Counted from the first letter of the stretch, positions 44,703 through 52,858 are shown. The stretch is 64,000 bases of DNA from Bacillus_P idriensis_A (GCF_050483325.1 NZ_JBCMYF010000024.1:1-64000), one strand, 5' to 3'. Notes: generated by a model not told the origin, from the sequence alone. A program made the numbers and translations.

Positions 44703-45932
44703 TTGAAAGCAGTCGGGCTAGTAGTTGAATATAATCCATTTCATAATGGGCATCTCTATCACCTTCAGGCTTCTAAAGAAAAGGCGGAAGCAGATACAGT
44801 CATTGCTGTAATGAGCGGCCATTTTTTGCAGCGCGGCGAGCCTGCACTTGTCTCGAAATGGAGCCGGGCGAAAATGGCCCTGCAGCAGGGAGCAGATCTT
44901 GTCGTTGAACTGCCATATTCATTTGCGACCCAAAAAGCAGAAATTTTCGCAGATGGGGCCATCTCCATACTGGATGCCTTAAAATGCAATTCCGTTTGCT
45001 TTGGAAGTGAAAATGGAGAAATCACGCCTTTCCTTGAGACGGCAAAGACACTTGCAGACCTTGATTCAGACTATCAGGATGCTATTAAGTATTATATGAA
45101 ACAGGGAATAAGTTATCCAAGTGCCCAGACAAGGGCCTATCAGTCACTGGACACAGGCGGACATACACTTGATTTATCGATGCCAAACAACATTTTAGGC
45201 TATCATTATGTTAAAGCTATTCAGAAACAGGGCTCTGCCATATTCCCCCTTACGATTAAACGGACATCCGCAGGCTACCATGATGAAGAATTTAATGAAA
45301 CCTCCATTGCAAGTGCGACAAGCATACGCAAGGCTATCTTTTCAGAAGAAAACAAAGATATTCAATCATTTGTACCTGAAACCACCTGGGTCAATTTACA
45401 AAAGTATAAACATGATTTTGACACCTTTCATCAATGGGAAGATTACTTTGGATTTCTTAAATATACAATCTGCACGATGACGCATGATGAACTGAAGCAG
45501 ATTTATGAAGTCGAAGAAGGCCTTGAAAACCGGGTGAAATCGCTCATTCATAAGGCTGCAACTTTTAAAGATTTTATGGAGCAGCTGAAAACAAAACGGT
45601 ACACATGGACAAGACTTCAGCGGCTTTGTCTTCATATTTTAACTAGAACGACCAAAGATCAAATGAAGCTTGATGATAAAGGAGCCCCTTATTTAAGACT
45701 GCTGGGCATGTCTTCACAGGGGCGGGCTTATTTAAACAGCATAAAGAAAACGGTTGATAAACCGATCGTTTCAACTTTGTCTGCATTCAGCCACCCGCTC
45801 CTTGATCTGGATATAAAAGCAGCATCAGTGTATGGCATGGTTTTTCCTGAACCGATCCGTTCTCAATTTATGCACAGCGAATATTCAACAAGACCTATTC
45901 AATACAACGAAGCAGAAAAACTGTTTTTGTAG
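44703..45932 (+). CDS. tmcAL: tRNA(Met) cytidine acetate ligase TmcAL (YlbM)
   Basis: TmcAL makes N4-acetylcytidine at the wobble position of elongator tRNA-Met from acetate and ATP. It is 409 residues with a nucleotidyltransferase fold. The signature KAVGLVVEYNPFHNGHLYHL carries the HxGH-type motif, and VIAVMSGHFLQRGEPALVSK follows. TTG at 44703 is preceded by GGGAGG at 7 bases and matches the family start. Confidence 0.94.
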   Translation: MKAVGLVVEYNPFHNGHLYHLQASKEKAEADTVIAVMSGHFLQRGEPALVSKWSRAKMALQQGADLVVELPYSFATQKAEIFADGAISILDALKCNSVCFGSENGEITPFLETAKTLADLDSDYQDAIKYYMKQGISYPSAQTRAYQSLDTGGHTLDLSMPNNILGYHYVKAIQKQGSAIFPLTIKRTSAGYHDEEFNETSIASATSIRKAIFSEENKDIQSFVPETTWVNLQKYKHDFDTFHQWEDYFGFLKYTICTMTHDELKQIYEVEEGLENRVKSLIHKAATFKDFMEQLKTKRYTWTRLQRLCLHILTRTTKDQMKLDDKGAPYLRLLGMSSQGRAYLNSIKKTVDKPIVSTLSAFSHPLLDLDIKAASVYGMVFPEPIRSQFMHSEYSTRPIQYNEAEKLFL

Positions 45933-45945
45933 GCTGCTTAAAATA

Positions 45946-45976
45946 AAAAGTGACTTCGCAATGAAGTCACCTTTTT
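45946..45976. terminator. Bidirectional terminator between tmcAL and ylbL
   Basis: AAAAAGTGACTTC and GAAGTCACCTTTTT form a stem with a 5-base loop and A/T flanks. It serves convergent tmcAL and ylbL. Confidence 0.9.
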
Positions 45977-46994
45977 ATTTTTCTTTTAATTTTTTTAGAT
46001 AAGCTACAGCATCATCAAATGTGTCGATCGGCACAATTTTCATATCCGTGTCAATCTCTTCGGCCGTTGCAGCGGCTTCTTTATAATTGGAGGCAGCAAT
46101 GCCATTTTGATTCGGCGCAAAAAAGATCTCTGCACCCGATTTATCTGCTGCTACAATTTTCTGCGAGATCCCGCCAATTGGACCGACTGTTCCTTTTTCA
46201 TCAATCGTCCCGGTGCCTGCAATATGATAGCCTTTTGTATAATCTTCCTTTGTCAGCTGATTATAAATTTCAAGTGTCATCATTAATCCTGCAGATGGTC
46301 CGCCAATATTGCTTGTATCAAGCGAAATCTCAGGCTCTGTTATTAGTTCTCTGTCCGTTACAAGAGAGATTCCGATCCCGACTTTGTTTTTGTTATCCGG
46401 AAACTGGGCCGCTGTTATTTCCGTTTTGCCTTCTTTTCCATTCCGGTCATATGTAATATCTATCTTATCGCCTTTTTTCTTTTGGCTGACGTATGCGATA
46501 AATTCTTCTGCCGTTTTAAATTCTTTTCCGTCGACTCTGAAAATGCGGTCTCCGGTTTTAAGTTTGCCCTCTGACGGCATCCCTTCAACAACCTGCATGA
46601 CATAAATGCCGTGGAATTTGTAGTCCACTTTTTTGCCTGCCTTTTCATACGCTAATGAAACAGCAGATTCCTGAGAAGATTCCATCATATGCATTTGTCT
46701 ATTTAAATAATCATCATCTGATTCACCTTCTTGAACGACATCTTCAAGCGGCAAAAGCTCATGATATGGAAGGACATTTGCGAGAACGTAGGAAAATAGA
46801 TTTGCCCTTCCAAAACCGACGGTTGTCAGCGAAAAACTTCCTTCTTCATCATATCCGCCATCCACTTCTATAATCGGCTCTAGCTCAGTTGCCATGCCCG
46901 GCTTTGTTACATAATAAGGGAGTTTAATAAAATTCAGGACCGCAGCGAGGATTACTCCTATTAAAATGGCTCTGACTACTTTGTTATTCTTCAT
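45975..46994 (-). CDS. ylbL: PDZ and Lon-type (S16) protease YlbL
   Basis: The product is 339 residues. It has one N-terminal membrane span (VVRAILIGVILAAVLNFI), a PDZ domain (IYVMQVVEGMPSEGKLKTGD) and a Lon-type domain with the Ser/Lys dyad (GGPSAGLMMTLE and GGISQKIVAA). YlbL is reported to help remove the SOS inhibitor YneA together with CtpA in B. subtilis. It overlaps ylbK by 11 bases. ATG at 46994 is preferred, with AAGGGG about 11 bases upstream. Confidence 0.92.
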   Translation of the reverse strand: MKNNKVVRAILIGVILAAVLNFIKLPYYVTKPGMATELEPIIEVDGGYDEEGSFSLTTVGFGRANLFSYVLANVLPYHELLPLEDVVQEGESDDDYLNRQMHMMESSQESAVSLAYEKAGKKVDYKFHGIYVMQVVEGMPSEGKLKTGDRIFRVDGKEFKTAEEFIAYVSQKKKGDKIDITYDRNGKEGKTEITAAQFPDNKNKVGIGISLVTDRELITEPEISLDTSNIGGPSAGLMMTLEIYNQLTKEDYTKGYHIAGTGTIDEKGTVGPIGGISQKIVAADKSGAEIFFAPNQNGIAASNYKEAAATAEEIDTDMKIVPIDTFDDAVAYLKKLKEK

Positions 46995-47784
46995 CTTGCT
47001 GTGACCCCTTCCAACTTTCAATCAGCTCTTTTATTTCGAAAACATGCTTTCTTGCTTCGTTTTCACCAATCTCAATGATTTCTTTTATGTTTTTAAATGC
47101 TCTTGAACTATATTGCTCTACATGCGGCCGAATCATAATATCGGAGGCAATTTTGCGGTGATGGACAAGCTCATCCTGCATAATATCAAGGCTCTGCAGA
47201 ATGACATCAAAAATGGACGTGATTTCTTCCGTCTTTTTCACATGGGAAACATCTACTGCAATGACAAGGTCAGCTCCCATCTCTTTTACAACCGAAACAG
47301 GAATCCGGTCAATCACTCCGCCGTCAATGAGAAGCTTTCCATCAATTTTTTCAGGAACAAATATACCGGGAATGGCAATGCTTGCCCTCACTGCATCAGC
47401 AACCGGCCCTTTTGTAAAGACCACTTTTTTTCCTTCGTATAAATCTGTCGCTACTATGGACAGCGGAATATCCAAGTCTTCTATATGCTTGCCTCTTGTG
47501 AACACCTTTATAAAATCCTTAACGCGGTTTCCTGCAATAAAGCCCATTTTGGGCACAGTAAAATCCAAATAATATTTGCGTTTAAATAATGTAGCAAGCT
47601 TATATAAATGCTCAAATCCGAGCCCTGTCGCATAAAAACTGCCAACCAGTGCACCCATGCTGCTTCCGGCAATCATGCTGATCTGAATACCCTCTTCACT
47701 TAATACCTTCAATACTCCGAGATGAGCAAAACCGCGTGCTCCGCCGGATCCCAAGGCGAGACCAATTTTAGGTTCTCTTTTCAA
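46984..47784 (-). CDS. ylbK: Patatin-like phospholipase family protein YlbK
   Basis: The product is 266 residues with a serine-Asp dyad: GxSxG in AGSSMGALVGSFY and DGG in LLIDGGVIDRIP. The N-terminal glycine-rich oxyanion block is LGSGGARGFAHLGVL. It is predicted to hydrolyse lipid esters near the membrane; the true substrate is unknown. It shares a transcript with ylbL. Confidence 0.93.
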   Translation of the reverse strand: MKREPKIGLALGSGGARGFAHLGVLKVLSEEGIQISMIAGSSMGALVGSFYATGLGFEHLYKLATLFKRKYYLDFTVPKMGFIAGNRVKDFIKVFTRGKHIEDLDIPLSIVATDLYEGKKVVFTKGPVADAVRASIAIPGIFVPEKIDGKLLIDGGVIDRIPVSVVKEMGADLVIAVDVSHVKKTEEITSIFDVILQSLDIMQDELVHHRKIASDIMIRPHVEQYSSRAFKNIKEIIEIGENEARKHVFEIKELIESWKGSQQDEE

Positions 47785-47853
47785 AGAGATGCCTCCTCTA
47801 ATGTCAATTCATCCGTTAGTCAATTCTATGGTCTAAAATGGTCCCCTATTCTC

Positions 47854-47882
47854 GTATATTGAACTATCAAAGAGTGTACAAC
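47854..47882 (+). promoter_or_regulatory. Candidate sigma-E promoter of ylbJ
   Basis: GTATATT and TGTACAAC are 14 bp apart on the + strand, similar to the sigma-E pattern. They lie 77 bases before a gene whose B. subtilis counterpart is sigma-E dependent. Confidence 0.35.
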
Positions 47883-47958
47883 CCTGCGGAAAAGTTTGAC
47901 TATATTTTATCATTATCCGCTTTAAAAAGTATAGAAAGAAGCAAGAGGGGGACATATT

Positions 47959-49170
47959 TTGAACGCAGCTAAATTAAAAACACTTCTGCTTGGATTTTCA
48001 TTGATGATCCTTGCGTTTGCTATGATTATCAGCCCCAAAGTTTCCTATACTGCTTCTAAAGCAGGGCTTGAGCTTTGGTGGGGGGTGGTTTTCCCGTCTT
48101 TGCTGCCCTTTTTCATCCTTTCCCATCTGCTGATCGGATTTGGGATTGTCAGGTTCATTGGTGTGCTTTTAGAACCGGTGATGAGACCCCTGTTTAAAGT
48201 TCCGGGAATCGGGGGCTTTGTCTGGGCAATGGGATGGGCATCCGGCTCCCCTGCAGGCGCAAAGCTGACGGCAGAGATGCGAAAAAAAAAGCAGCTGACG
48301 GCTCTTGAAGCTGAGAGGCTCGTGTCCTTCACGAATTCTTCTAATCCGTTATTTATTTTCGGAGCCGTCGCGATTGGATTTTTCAATAATCAGGCTCTTG
48401 GCCTTCTGCTAGCTGCTGCTCATTATACCGGAAACCTGGCCGTAGGACTGACCATGAGGTTTCATGGACGCGAACTGGAGAAGCCGATAAAAACAGACTA
48501 TAAAAGACCGTCTGTCAGAGAAGCTTTCAAACAGATGCATCAGACCCGGACGGATGACACAAGGCCGATCGGAAAAATGCTTGGCGACGCTGTACTCTCA
48601 TCAATTCAAACCCTGCTTATGGTTGGCGGATTCATTATTTTATTTTCTGTTTTAAATAAACTCTTATCCCTTTTATCGATTACAGATTTTATTGCTGTCG
48701 CATTCTCTTTATTGCTTGCTCTTTTTAAATTATCTGCTGAACTCAGCGTTCCGCTTGTATCAGGCATGTTTGAGATGACACTCGGCAGCAAGCTTGCAAG
48801 TACAGCAAGTGCCGATCTGCTGCAAAAAGCGATTGTGACAAGCTTTTTGCTTGGCTTCAGCGGGCTGTCGATTCAGGCTCAGGTTGCAAGCATCCTTGCA
48901 GAGACGGACATCCGTTTTCGCCCGTTTTTTATCGCCCGAATACTGCAGGGAGTATACGCCGCCTTCTTCGCCTGGATCTTCTGGAAGCCTGTTTATTTGG
49001 AGCTTTCCGGCTCAAATGTATCAGTTCTTCCGGTTTTTCTCACAGAGGATACTCCAGTTCTTCTAGCGTACATCTGGAGCCTGCTGACTGAAATTGGACC
49101 GATGATTACGATCATCTCTTTGCTTATATACATTTTCATCTATGCAGGCCGGGTTATTTCAAGGAATTAG
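47959..49170 (+). CDS. ylbJ: Sporulation integral membrane protein YlbJ
   Basis: The product is 403 residues with about eight membrane spans and the nucleoside-transporter Gate-like fold (WWGVVFPSLLPFFILSHLL, WASGSPAGAKLTAEM, FTNSSNPLFIFGAVAIGFF). YlbJ is needed for proper spore formation in B. subtilis; the transported substrate is not known. The TTG start has AGAGGGGG upstream. It is divergent from ylbK. Confidence 0.94.
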   Translation: MNAAKLKTLLLGFSLMILAFAMIISPKVSYTASKAGLELWWGVVFPSLLPFFILSHLLIGFGIVRFIGVLLEPVMRPLFKVPGIGGFVWAMGWASGSPAGAKLTAEMRKKKQLTALEAERLVSFTNSSNPLFIFGAVAIGFFNNQALGLLLAAAHYTGNLAVGLTMRFHGRELEKPIKTDYKRPSVREAFKQMHQTRTDDTRPIGKMLGDAVLSSIQTLLMVGGFIILFSVLNKLLSLLSITDFIAVAFSLLLALFKLSAELSVPLVSGMFEMTLGSKLASTASADLLQKAIVTSFLLGFSGLSIQAQVASILAETDIRFRPFFIARILQGVYAAFFAWIFWKPVYLELSGSNVSVLPVFLTEDTPVLLAYIWSLLTEIGPMITIISLLIYIFIYAGRVISRN

Positions 49171-49260
49171 CTTAAGCAAGCAGAGCCAAAATTGGAATAT
49201 CAGTGTGTTCATAAAATTCACCTGCTAATTTATCCGTTTTTTAATTTTTATCATCATATA

Positions 49261-49308
49261 AAAAAGTGACCTCTTAGAACGCATTCACGCCAAGGAGGTC
49301 ACTTTTTT
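49261..49308. terminator. Bidirectional terminator between ylbJ and coaD
   Basis: AAAAAGTGACCTC pairs with GAGGTCACTTTTTT around a long loop. A/T runs flank both sides of this convergent junction. Confidence 0.85.
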
Positions 49309-49790
49309 CATCTGTTAAATTTCTGTTTTAACGCATTTTCAACTGCTTTTGGAACAAGTTCTGAAATATCGCCGCGGTATTTGGCCACTTCTTTTACGAT
49401 ACTCGAGCTTAAAAATGAATATTGGTTGTTTGTCATCATGAATAAGGTTTCTACGTTAGGATCAAGCACCCTGTTCATGGAGGTAATCTGCATTTCATAT
49501 TCAAAATCTGAAACCGCGCGCAGCCCTCTCAAAATCGTGCTTGCATTCTTGCTGTTTGCATACTCAATTAATAGACCCTTAAAGGATTCAACCACAACAT
49601 TCGGCATATCCTTTGTCACTTCCATTAAGAGCTCACAGCGCTCATCCACATTAAACAATGGGTTTTTTGATGAATTATTCAGCACACAAACATACACCTT
49701 ATCAAATACTTTTGCCCCGCGTTTAATAATATCCAAATGTCCGTACGTCACAGGATCAAAGCTTCCCGGACAAACAGCAATGCTTGCCAT
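49308..49790 (-). CDS. coaD: Phosphopantetheine adenylyltransferase
   Basis: CoaD transfers AMP to 4'-phosphopantetheine in CoA synthesis. It is 160 residues. The nucleotidyltransferase motif CPGSFDPVTYGHLDII is N-terminal, the ILRGLRAVSDFEYE segment is central, and SFLSSSIVKEVA is C-terminal. ATG at 49790 matches the family start; one base separates it from rsmD. Confidence 0.98.
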   Translation of the reverse strand: MASIAVCPGSFDPVTYGHLDIIKRGAKVFDKVYVCVLNNSSKNPLFNVDERCELLMEVTKDMPNVVVESFKGLLIEYANSKNASTILRGLRAVSDFEYEMQITSMNRVLDPNVETLFMMTNNQYSFLSSSIVKEVAKYRGDISELVPKAVENALKQKFNR

Positions 49791-49791
49791 T

Positions 49792-50361
49792 TTACTCCCC
49801 CGTCCCTTGTTCTTTATGTATATAGATGGACACAGCGCTAATACCATAGGATTCATAGCGGGAGAGCTTATAAGAGCCAATCTCATCCGGCAATGTAATC
49901 CCGGCATCATGTTCAGCCACGATAATGCCCCCATCTTCCACTAAACGAAATGAATCAATCAATTCGATAAGCGCTTTCAATTTTTGTTGCTTGTACGGAG
50001 GATCCAAAAAGATCAACTTAAAGGACAGCTCTCTTTTCGCAATGGCTTTTAATGCTCTCTCTGCATCATTGCGGTAGACCTCTGCCTGACTTTGAAAATG
50101 ACAGGCTTCTAAATTCTTATGTATGGTTGCAACTGCTTTCGCTTCCCGGTCGACAAAGATGCATTTATCAATTCCTCTGCTTAAAGCTTCGATTCCAAGA
50201 CCGCCGCTTCCCCCAAACAAATCGACTGCAAGACCCCCGTCGAAATATGGGCCGATAATATTAAAGATTGATTCTTTCACTTTATCAGTTGTCGGGCGTG
50301 TCGACATGCCCGGCACCGCTTTTAATGGCCGCCCTTTACAGCTGCCTGATACTACTCTCAT
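49792..50361 (-). CDS. rsmD: 16S rRNA (guanine966-N2)-methyltransferase
   Basis: RsmD (YlbH) methylates G966 of 16S rRNA. It is 189 residues. The start RVVSGSCKGRPLKAVPG, the SAM loop VDLFGGSGGLGIEALSRG, and the catalytic LIFLDPPYKQQ (DPPY) are clear. ATG at 50361 follows GTGGTGAG. A structured leader and a terminator lie about 220 bases upstream. Confidence 0.97.
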   Translation of the reverse strand: MRVVSGSCKGRPLKAVPGMSTRPTTDKVKESIFNIIGPYFDGGLAVDLFGGSGGLGIEALSRGIDKCIFVDREAKAVATIHKNLEACHFQSQAEVYRNDAERALKAIAKRELSFKLIFLDPPYKQQKLKALIELIDSFRLVEDGGIIVAEHDAGITLPDEIGSYKLSRYESYGISAVSIYIHKEQGTGE

Positions 50362-50577
50362 CTTTCTCACCACTGTTATTTTGTCTTTACTGCTAGAATT
50401 TAGCCTGTTTTATCGTATCACAGAGCGTGGACAGAGACAATATTGAAAAGCGGGTCTTACTCTTTCCTTCACGCTTGCGGAAACAGGATTTCGCTCGCAT
50501 GGAGCTGCAGTAAGGTGTGCTTAATACCTAAAATGACGGATAATATGGACACATACTTAAGAGCTTTGAATGACGTC
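50362..50577. other. Region between ylbH leader terminator and rsmD
   Basis: This is a 216-base stretch. It contains GAAAAGCGGGT near 50452 and CATGGAGCTG near 50498, faint echoes of the dispersed repeat but too poor to call. I see no gene. Confidence 0.3.
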
Positions 50578-50760
50578 CATAAAAAAACCCCGCAGGAAAC
50601 CTGCAGGGTCCTTCTAATCCAAAAAAAGAGACTTTTTTTGGGCAGAAGGCAAAGGGAGAGGAGAAACCGGAGGAAGAACTTATGGGGAAACGTAAGTCTT
50701 CTCCGCGGTTGGCAACAACATCTTCGATTCGATGTTGTTACTATACATTATCCACCAATC
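50578..50760 (-). ncRNA. ylbH leader-like structured RNA with terminator
   Basis: On the minus strand upstream of rsmD (ylbH) there are two hairpins. One is AACAACATC/GATGTTGTT (50714-50739, 8-base loop). The other is an imperfect stem GGAGAAGACTTA/TAAGTTCTTCCTCC (50667-50708). A strong terminator follows (CCCTGCAGG/CCTGCGGGG plus seven T, 50581-50608). No minus-strand gene needs that terminator, so an attenuated leader fits. Rfam lists a ylbH leader motif in Bacillus; the match is by position and my reading, not by search. Confidence 0.55.
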
Positions 50761-50879
50761 GAGTTCACACTATACATTTCTATAAACTTTTTTCTTGATA
50801 AAAAATAGGTCATCATCTATCTAACTGATTTTAAACATGTTACATTATGATGAGAAAGAAAGAACAGGAGGAATTCAGT

Positions 50880-51260
50880 TTGATACAGCGCTTTATCGAA
50901 CTTGGAGCCGGCTATTCGGATCTGTATGAATTAATCGAAACCACACAGGCGAATGCTCATCGTGTTTCAAGATTTTTAATCCTTAATACAACGATTAACG
51001 AAAGAAACATGTCATCATTTGCAGTCACGATGAACCCGACTGACCCTGGTCAATTCCAGGCCATCTACCTTTGCCTTGAAGGTATTTCCGCAGGAGAAAG
51101 CAAACGCCGTGAATTATTTGAAGATCTTGCAAAAAAACTTGAGAAATCAATTATAGAACTTGACGTCAAATCTTCTTCTCAATTTGCCGAAAAAGAATTG
51201 TATTTTCAATACCTCACAGGAATCCTGAGAATGAACAGGTATTTGCCGCCTTGGCAATAA
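50880..51260 (+). CDS. DUF7147-type hypothetical protein
   Basis: The product is 126 residues and soluble. It starts IQRFIELGAGYSDLYELIE and ends RYLPPWQ, with a conserved-looking NAHRVSRFLIL segment and an acidic helix before the end. It is a small Bacillus protein of unknown role found next to rsmD and ylbG; the DUF name is from memory. TTG at 50880 has AGGAGG 8 bases upstream, so the longer ATG frame from 50847 is not used. The dispersed repeat begins at its stop codon. Confidence 0.8.
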   Translation: MIQRFIELGAGYSDLYELIETTQANAHRVSRFLILNTTINERNMSSFAVTMNPTDPGQFQAIYLCLEGISAGESKRRELFEDLAKKLEKSIIELDVKSSSQFAEKELYFQYLTGILRMNRYLPPWQ

Positions 51261-51312
51261 GAAAAGCGGAATCGCCCGTTCTGGCCGAGGAGTTGGGCGA
51301 TGGAGCTGGACA
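51259..51312. repeat. Short (internally deleted) copy of the hairpin repeat
   Basis: The left arm AAGAAAAGCGGAATCGCCCG is joined directly to the right arm GTTCTGGCCGAGGAGTTGGG. ATCGCCC/GGGCGAT pair. The junction falls on CCGTT, a word present in both arms of full copies. The first bases overlap the stop codon of the preceding gene. Confidence 0.75.
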
Positions 51313-51316
51313 ATAA

Positions 51317-51436
51317 CGAAAAGCGGAACCGCCCGGTTAGCGCAGGCAGACAGATAAGGATCCGACAGGAAAGGCGCTTTTTGCCTTTCTTGGCGGATCC
51401 GTTCTGGCCGAGGAGTTGGGCGGTGGAGCTAGACAA
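51317..51436. repeat. Full copy of the hairpin repeat
   Basis: GAAAAGCGGAACCGCCC at the left pairs through ACCGCCC/GGGCGGT with the right arm. The centre has GGATCCG...CGGATCC plus a nested AAAGGCGCTTTTTGCCTTT hairpin. Confidence 0.8.
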
Positions 51437-51439
51437 TAC

Positions 51440-51500
51440 GAAAAGCGGAGCCGCCTGTTTAGCCCAGGCATGACAGATAAGAATCCGCCTGCCAAAATCC
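51440..51500. repeat. Left-arm-only copy of the hairpin repeat
   Basis: GAAAAGCGGAGCCGCC, then the conserved AGGCATGACAGATAAG and ATCCGCCTGCCAA words, after which similarity ends. It is tandem to the two preceding copies. Confidence 0.65.
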
Positions 51501-51518
51501 CTCAACGTGAATACATAA

Positions 51519-51552
51519 AAAAAGCGCAATCCTAAAAAGGATTGCGCTTTTC
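51519..51552. terminator. Bidirectional terminator at ylbG
   Basis: AAAAGCGCAATCC and GGATTGCGCTTTT form a 13-bp stem with a 6-base loop. It ends ylbG on the minus strand. Confidence 0.9.
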
Positions 51553-51554
51553 TT

Positions 51555-51830
51555 CTAAAGACCAAGTTTATAGTCATATTCTTTTGCTTTATCGATTTTT
51601 GATTCAAATTCCAATTTAAGAAAGGGCTTATATGACGGTTCAGCGTGCTTTACAAATGAAAAAGATGACACCTTCTCTATTGTATGTTCAACATGTTCCA
51701 TGTCACAATATAAGACAACATACTTTAATTTTTTGGATACGTAATGGATGTTTCCGAATTTACGGAGCATTTTAATTTGCTTTAAGGAATGCATCCAGAT
51801 GATAATGCCTTGACGCTTATCAAACATCAT
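51555..51830 (-). CDS. ylbG: DUF2129 protein YlbG
   Basis: The product is 91 residues, the usual length for the family. It starts MMFDKRQGIIIWMHSLKQIK and carries the LKYVVLYCDMEH block. The function is unknown; it is a small cytosolic protein conserved next to ylbF in Bacillus. GGGAG precedes the ATG by 7 bases. Confidence 0.9.
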   Translation of the reverse strand: MMFDKRQGIIIWMHSLKQIKMLRKFGNIHYVSKKLKYVVLYCDMEHVEHTIEKVSSFSFVKHAEPSYKPFLKLEFESKIDKAKEYDYKLGL

Positions 51831-51932
51831 AAATAATCTCCCTTTTTATATTCTCCACTTGAAGTGTACCAATTTTCTAATTTTTTTACAATACGCACTA
51901 TGAAAACCTTTCTGCATAAGGAGCTGATTGCT

Positions 51933-52265
51933 GTGAGCCTGAGTCAGACTGTCCAATTATTTATAGATAGAATGAACGAAGATGAAAATCTTACATGCTG
52001 GATAAAAAAGTCTGCCGGTATTCCGTTTCTCTATGTTCAGATGAATTTCGCAGAATCACTTGCTCACATTAAGCTCAAGATTGAGAAAGAATGCCGTTAT
52101 GCTATGAATGGGAAACGGCTTACGTTTGAATGCATCTTTGTCAGGGAAGACACGAACCTATATGTATTCAGGCACCGGTTTTATGTGCCTCAGGAAAAAA
52201 TGTTCTGCTGCGGCAATTTGTGCGAGGACTGTATCCGTCTTAAGAAAAGCGCAAGCGGCCATTAA
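51933..52265 (+). CDS. Hypothetical protein with C-terminal Cys cluster
   Basis: The product is 110 residues from GTG at 51933, with AAGGAG 9 bases upstream. The frame upstream of that start lacks support. The body looks globular (SLSQTVQLFIDRMNED, AESLAHIKLKIEKECRYAMN). The C terminus has four cysteines in FCCGNLCEDCIRLK, a possible metal site. The last residues (KKSASGH) and the stop are encoded by a dispersed hairpin repeat, so the native end may be lost. It lies between ylbG and ylbF; I do not recognise the family. Confidence 0.7.
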   Translation: MSLSQTVQLFIDRMNEDENLTCWIKKSAGIPFLYVQMNFAESLAHIKLKIEKECRYAMNGKRLTFECIFVREDTNLYVFRHRFYVPQEKMFCCGNLCEDCIRLKKSASGH

Positions 52266-52368
52266 GTTCAGACAGATAATGTTCCTGAAGAAAAGACGTC
52301 TTTATGACTTTACCGGAGGAGCTGTTCTGAATGAGGATTTGACCTAGTGAGCTGGACACTTTTTCACA
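52241..52368. repeat. Diverged copy of the hairpin repeat overlapping an ORF end
   Basis: TAAGAAAAGCGCAAGCGGCC at the left, CAGACAGATAATG, then GTTCTGAATGAGGATTTG and GAGCTGGACAC at the right match the repeat with gaps. The left end codes the last residues of the preceding gene. Confidence 0.65.
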
Positions 52369-52380
52369 GTAAAAAAGGAA

Positions 52381-52413
52381 CTTAAAAAACGAGGACTGGC
52401 CTCGTTTTTTAAG
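52381..52413 (-). terminator. Intrinsic terminator of ylbF
   Basis: AAAAAACGAGG and CCTCGTTTTTT form a long stem with a 5-base loop and flanking A/T. It abuts the ylbF stop. Confidence 0.9.
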
Positions 52414-52858
52414 ATGCTTTACAGCCGCATCCCCCGCCTGAGCCGCATCCTCCCCCGCAGCTTGATCCGGTATCGAAAAATGGATTGCCTGTTGGCACTT
52501 TGATATTCTGTGAAACGGCTCTGCCAAGCTGGACGCTTATTTCATCCAGCAGCGACTGAAGCTCCTTCTCTGCCTTTTTAAAAGCAATGACTGCTTCATG
52601 AAGGTCAAGCTCTCGCTTTGCTTCCCTCATGACCTTGGTGATTTCCTTATAATCAGGATGATATTTGCCAAACCGCTGGACATCCTCGTATAAGTCCTTG
52701 ATTTCTATAAATTTGGCGATCACCTTTTGTGCAGATTTATCTTTCTTTAATGTATTTAAAGTGCGGCGATAGTCTTCCGCAATTTGTGACTCAACAACTA
52801 ACGACCCAAGAAGCTCAGCTTCGTCGATTAAATTGACGCTTTCTATAGTAGCAAACAT
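52409..52858 (-). CDS. ylbF: RicF (YlbF), iron-sulfur RNA-processing regulator
   Basis: YlbF (RicF) forms the Y-complex with YmcA and YaaT, which controls RNase Y mRNA processing, competence, biofilm and sporulation. It is 149 residues, as in B. subtilis. It has the helical body (YEDVQRFGKYHPDYKEITKVM) and the Cys-rich end CGGGCGSGGGCGC that takes part in 4Fe-4S binding. ATG at 52858 follows GGAGGTGAT; earlier in-frame starts overlap that site. Confidence 0.95.
   Translation of the reverse strand: MFATIESVNLIDEAELLGSLVVESQIAEDYRRTLNTLKKDKSAQKVIAKFIEIKDLYEDVQRFGKYHPDYKEITKVMREAKRELDLHEAVIAFKKAEKELQSLLDEISVQLGRAVSQNIKVPTGNPFFDTGSSCGGGCGSGGGCGCKAS

Noticed and set aside
50441..50520. Possible further copy of the hairpin repeat (GAAAAGCGGGT ... 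CATGGAGCTG)
   Set aside because: Only two short words match and the diagnostic GTTCTGGCCGAGG and GGATCCG words are absent.
50443..50808. 121-residue + strand ORF over the ylbH leader
   Set aside because: It crosses a strong terminator and two hairpins, has a very basic composition, and no ribosome binding site at its start.
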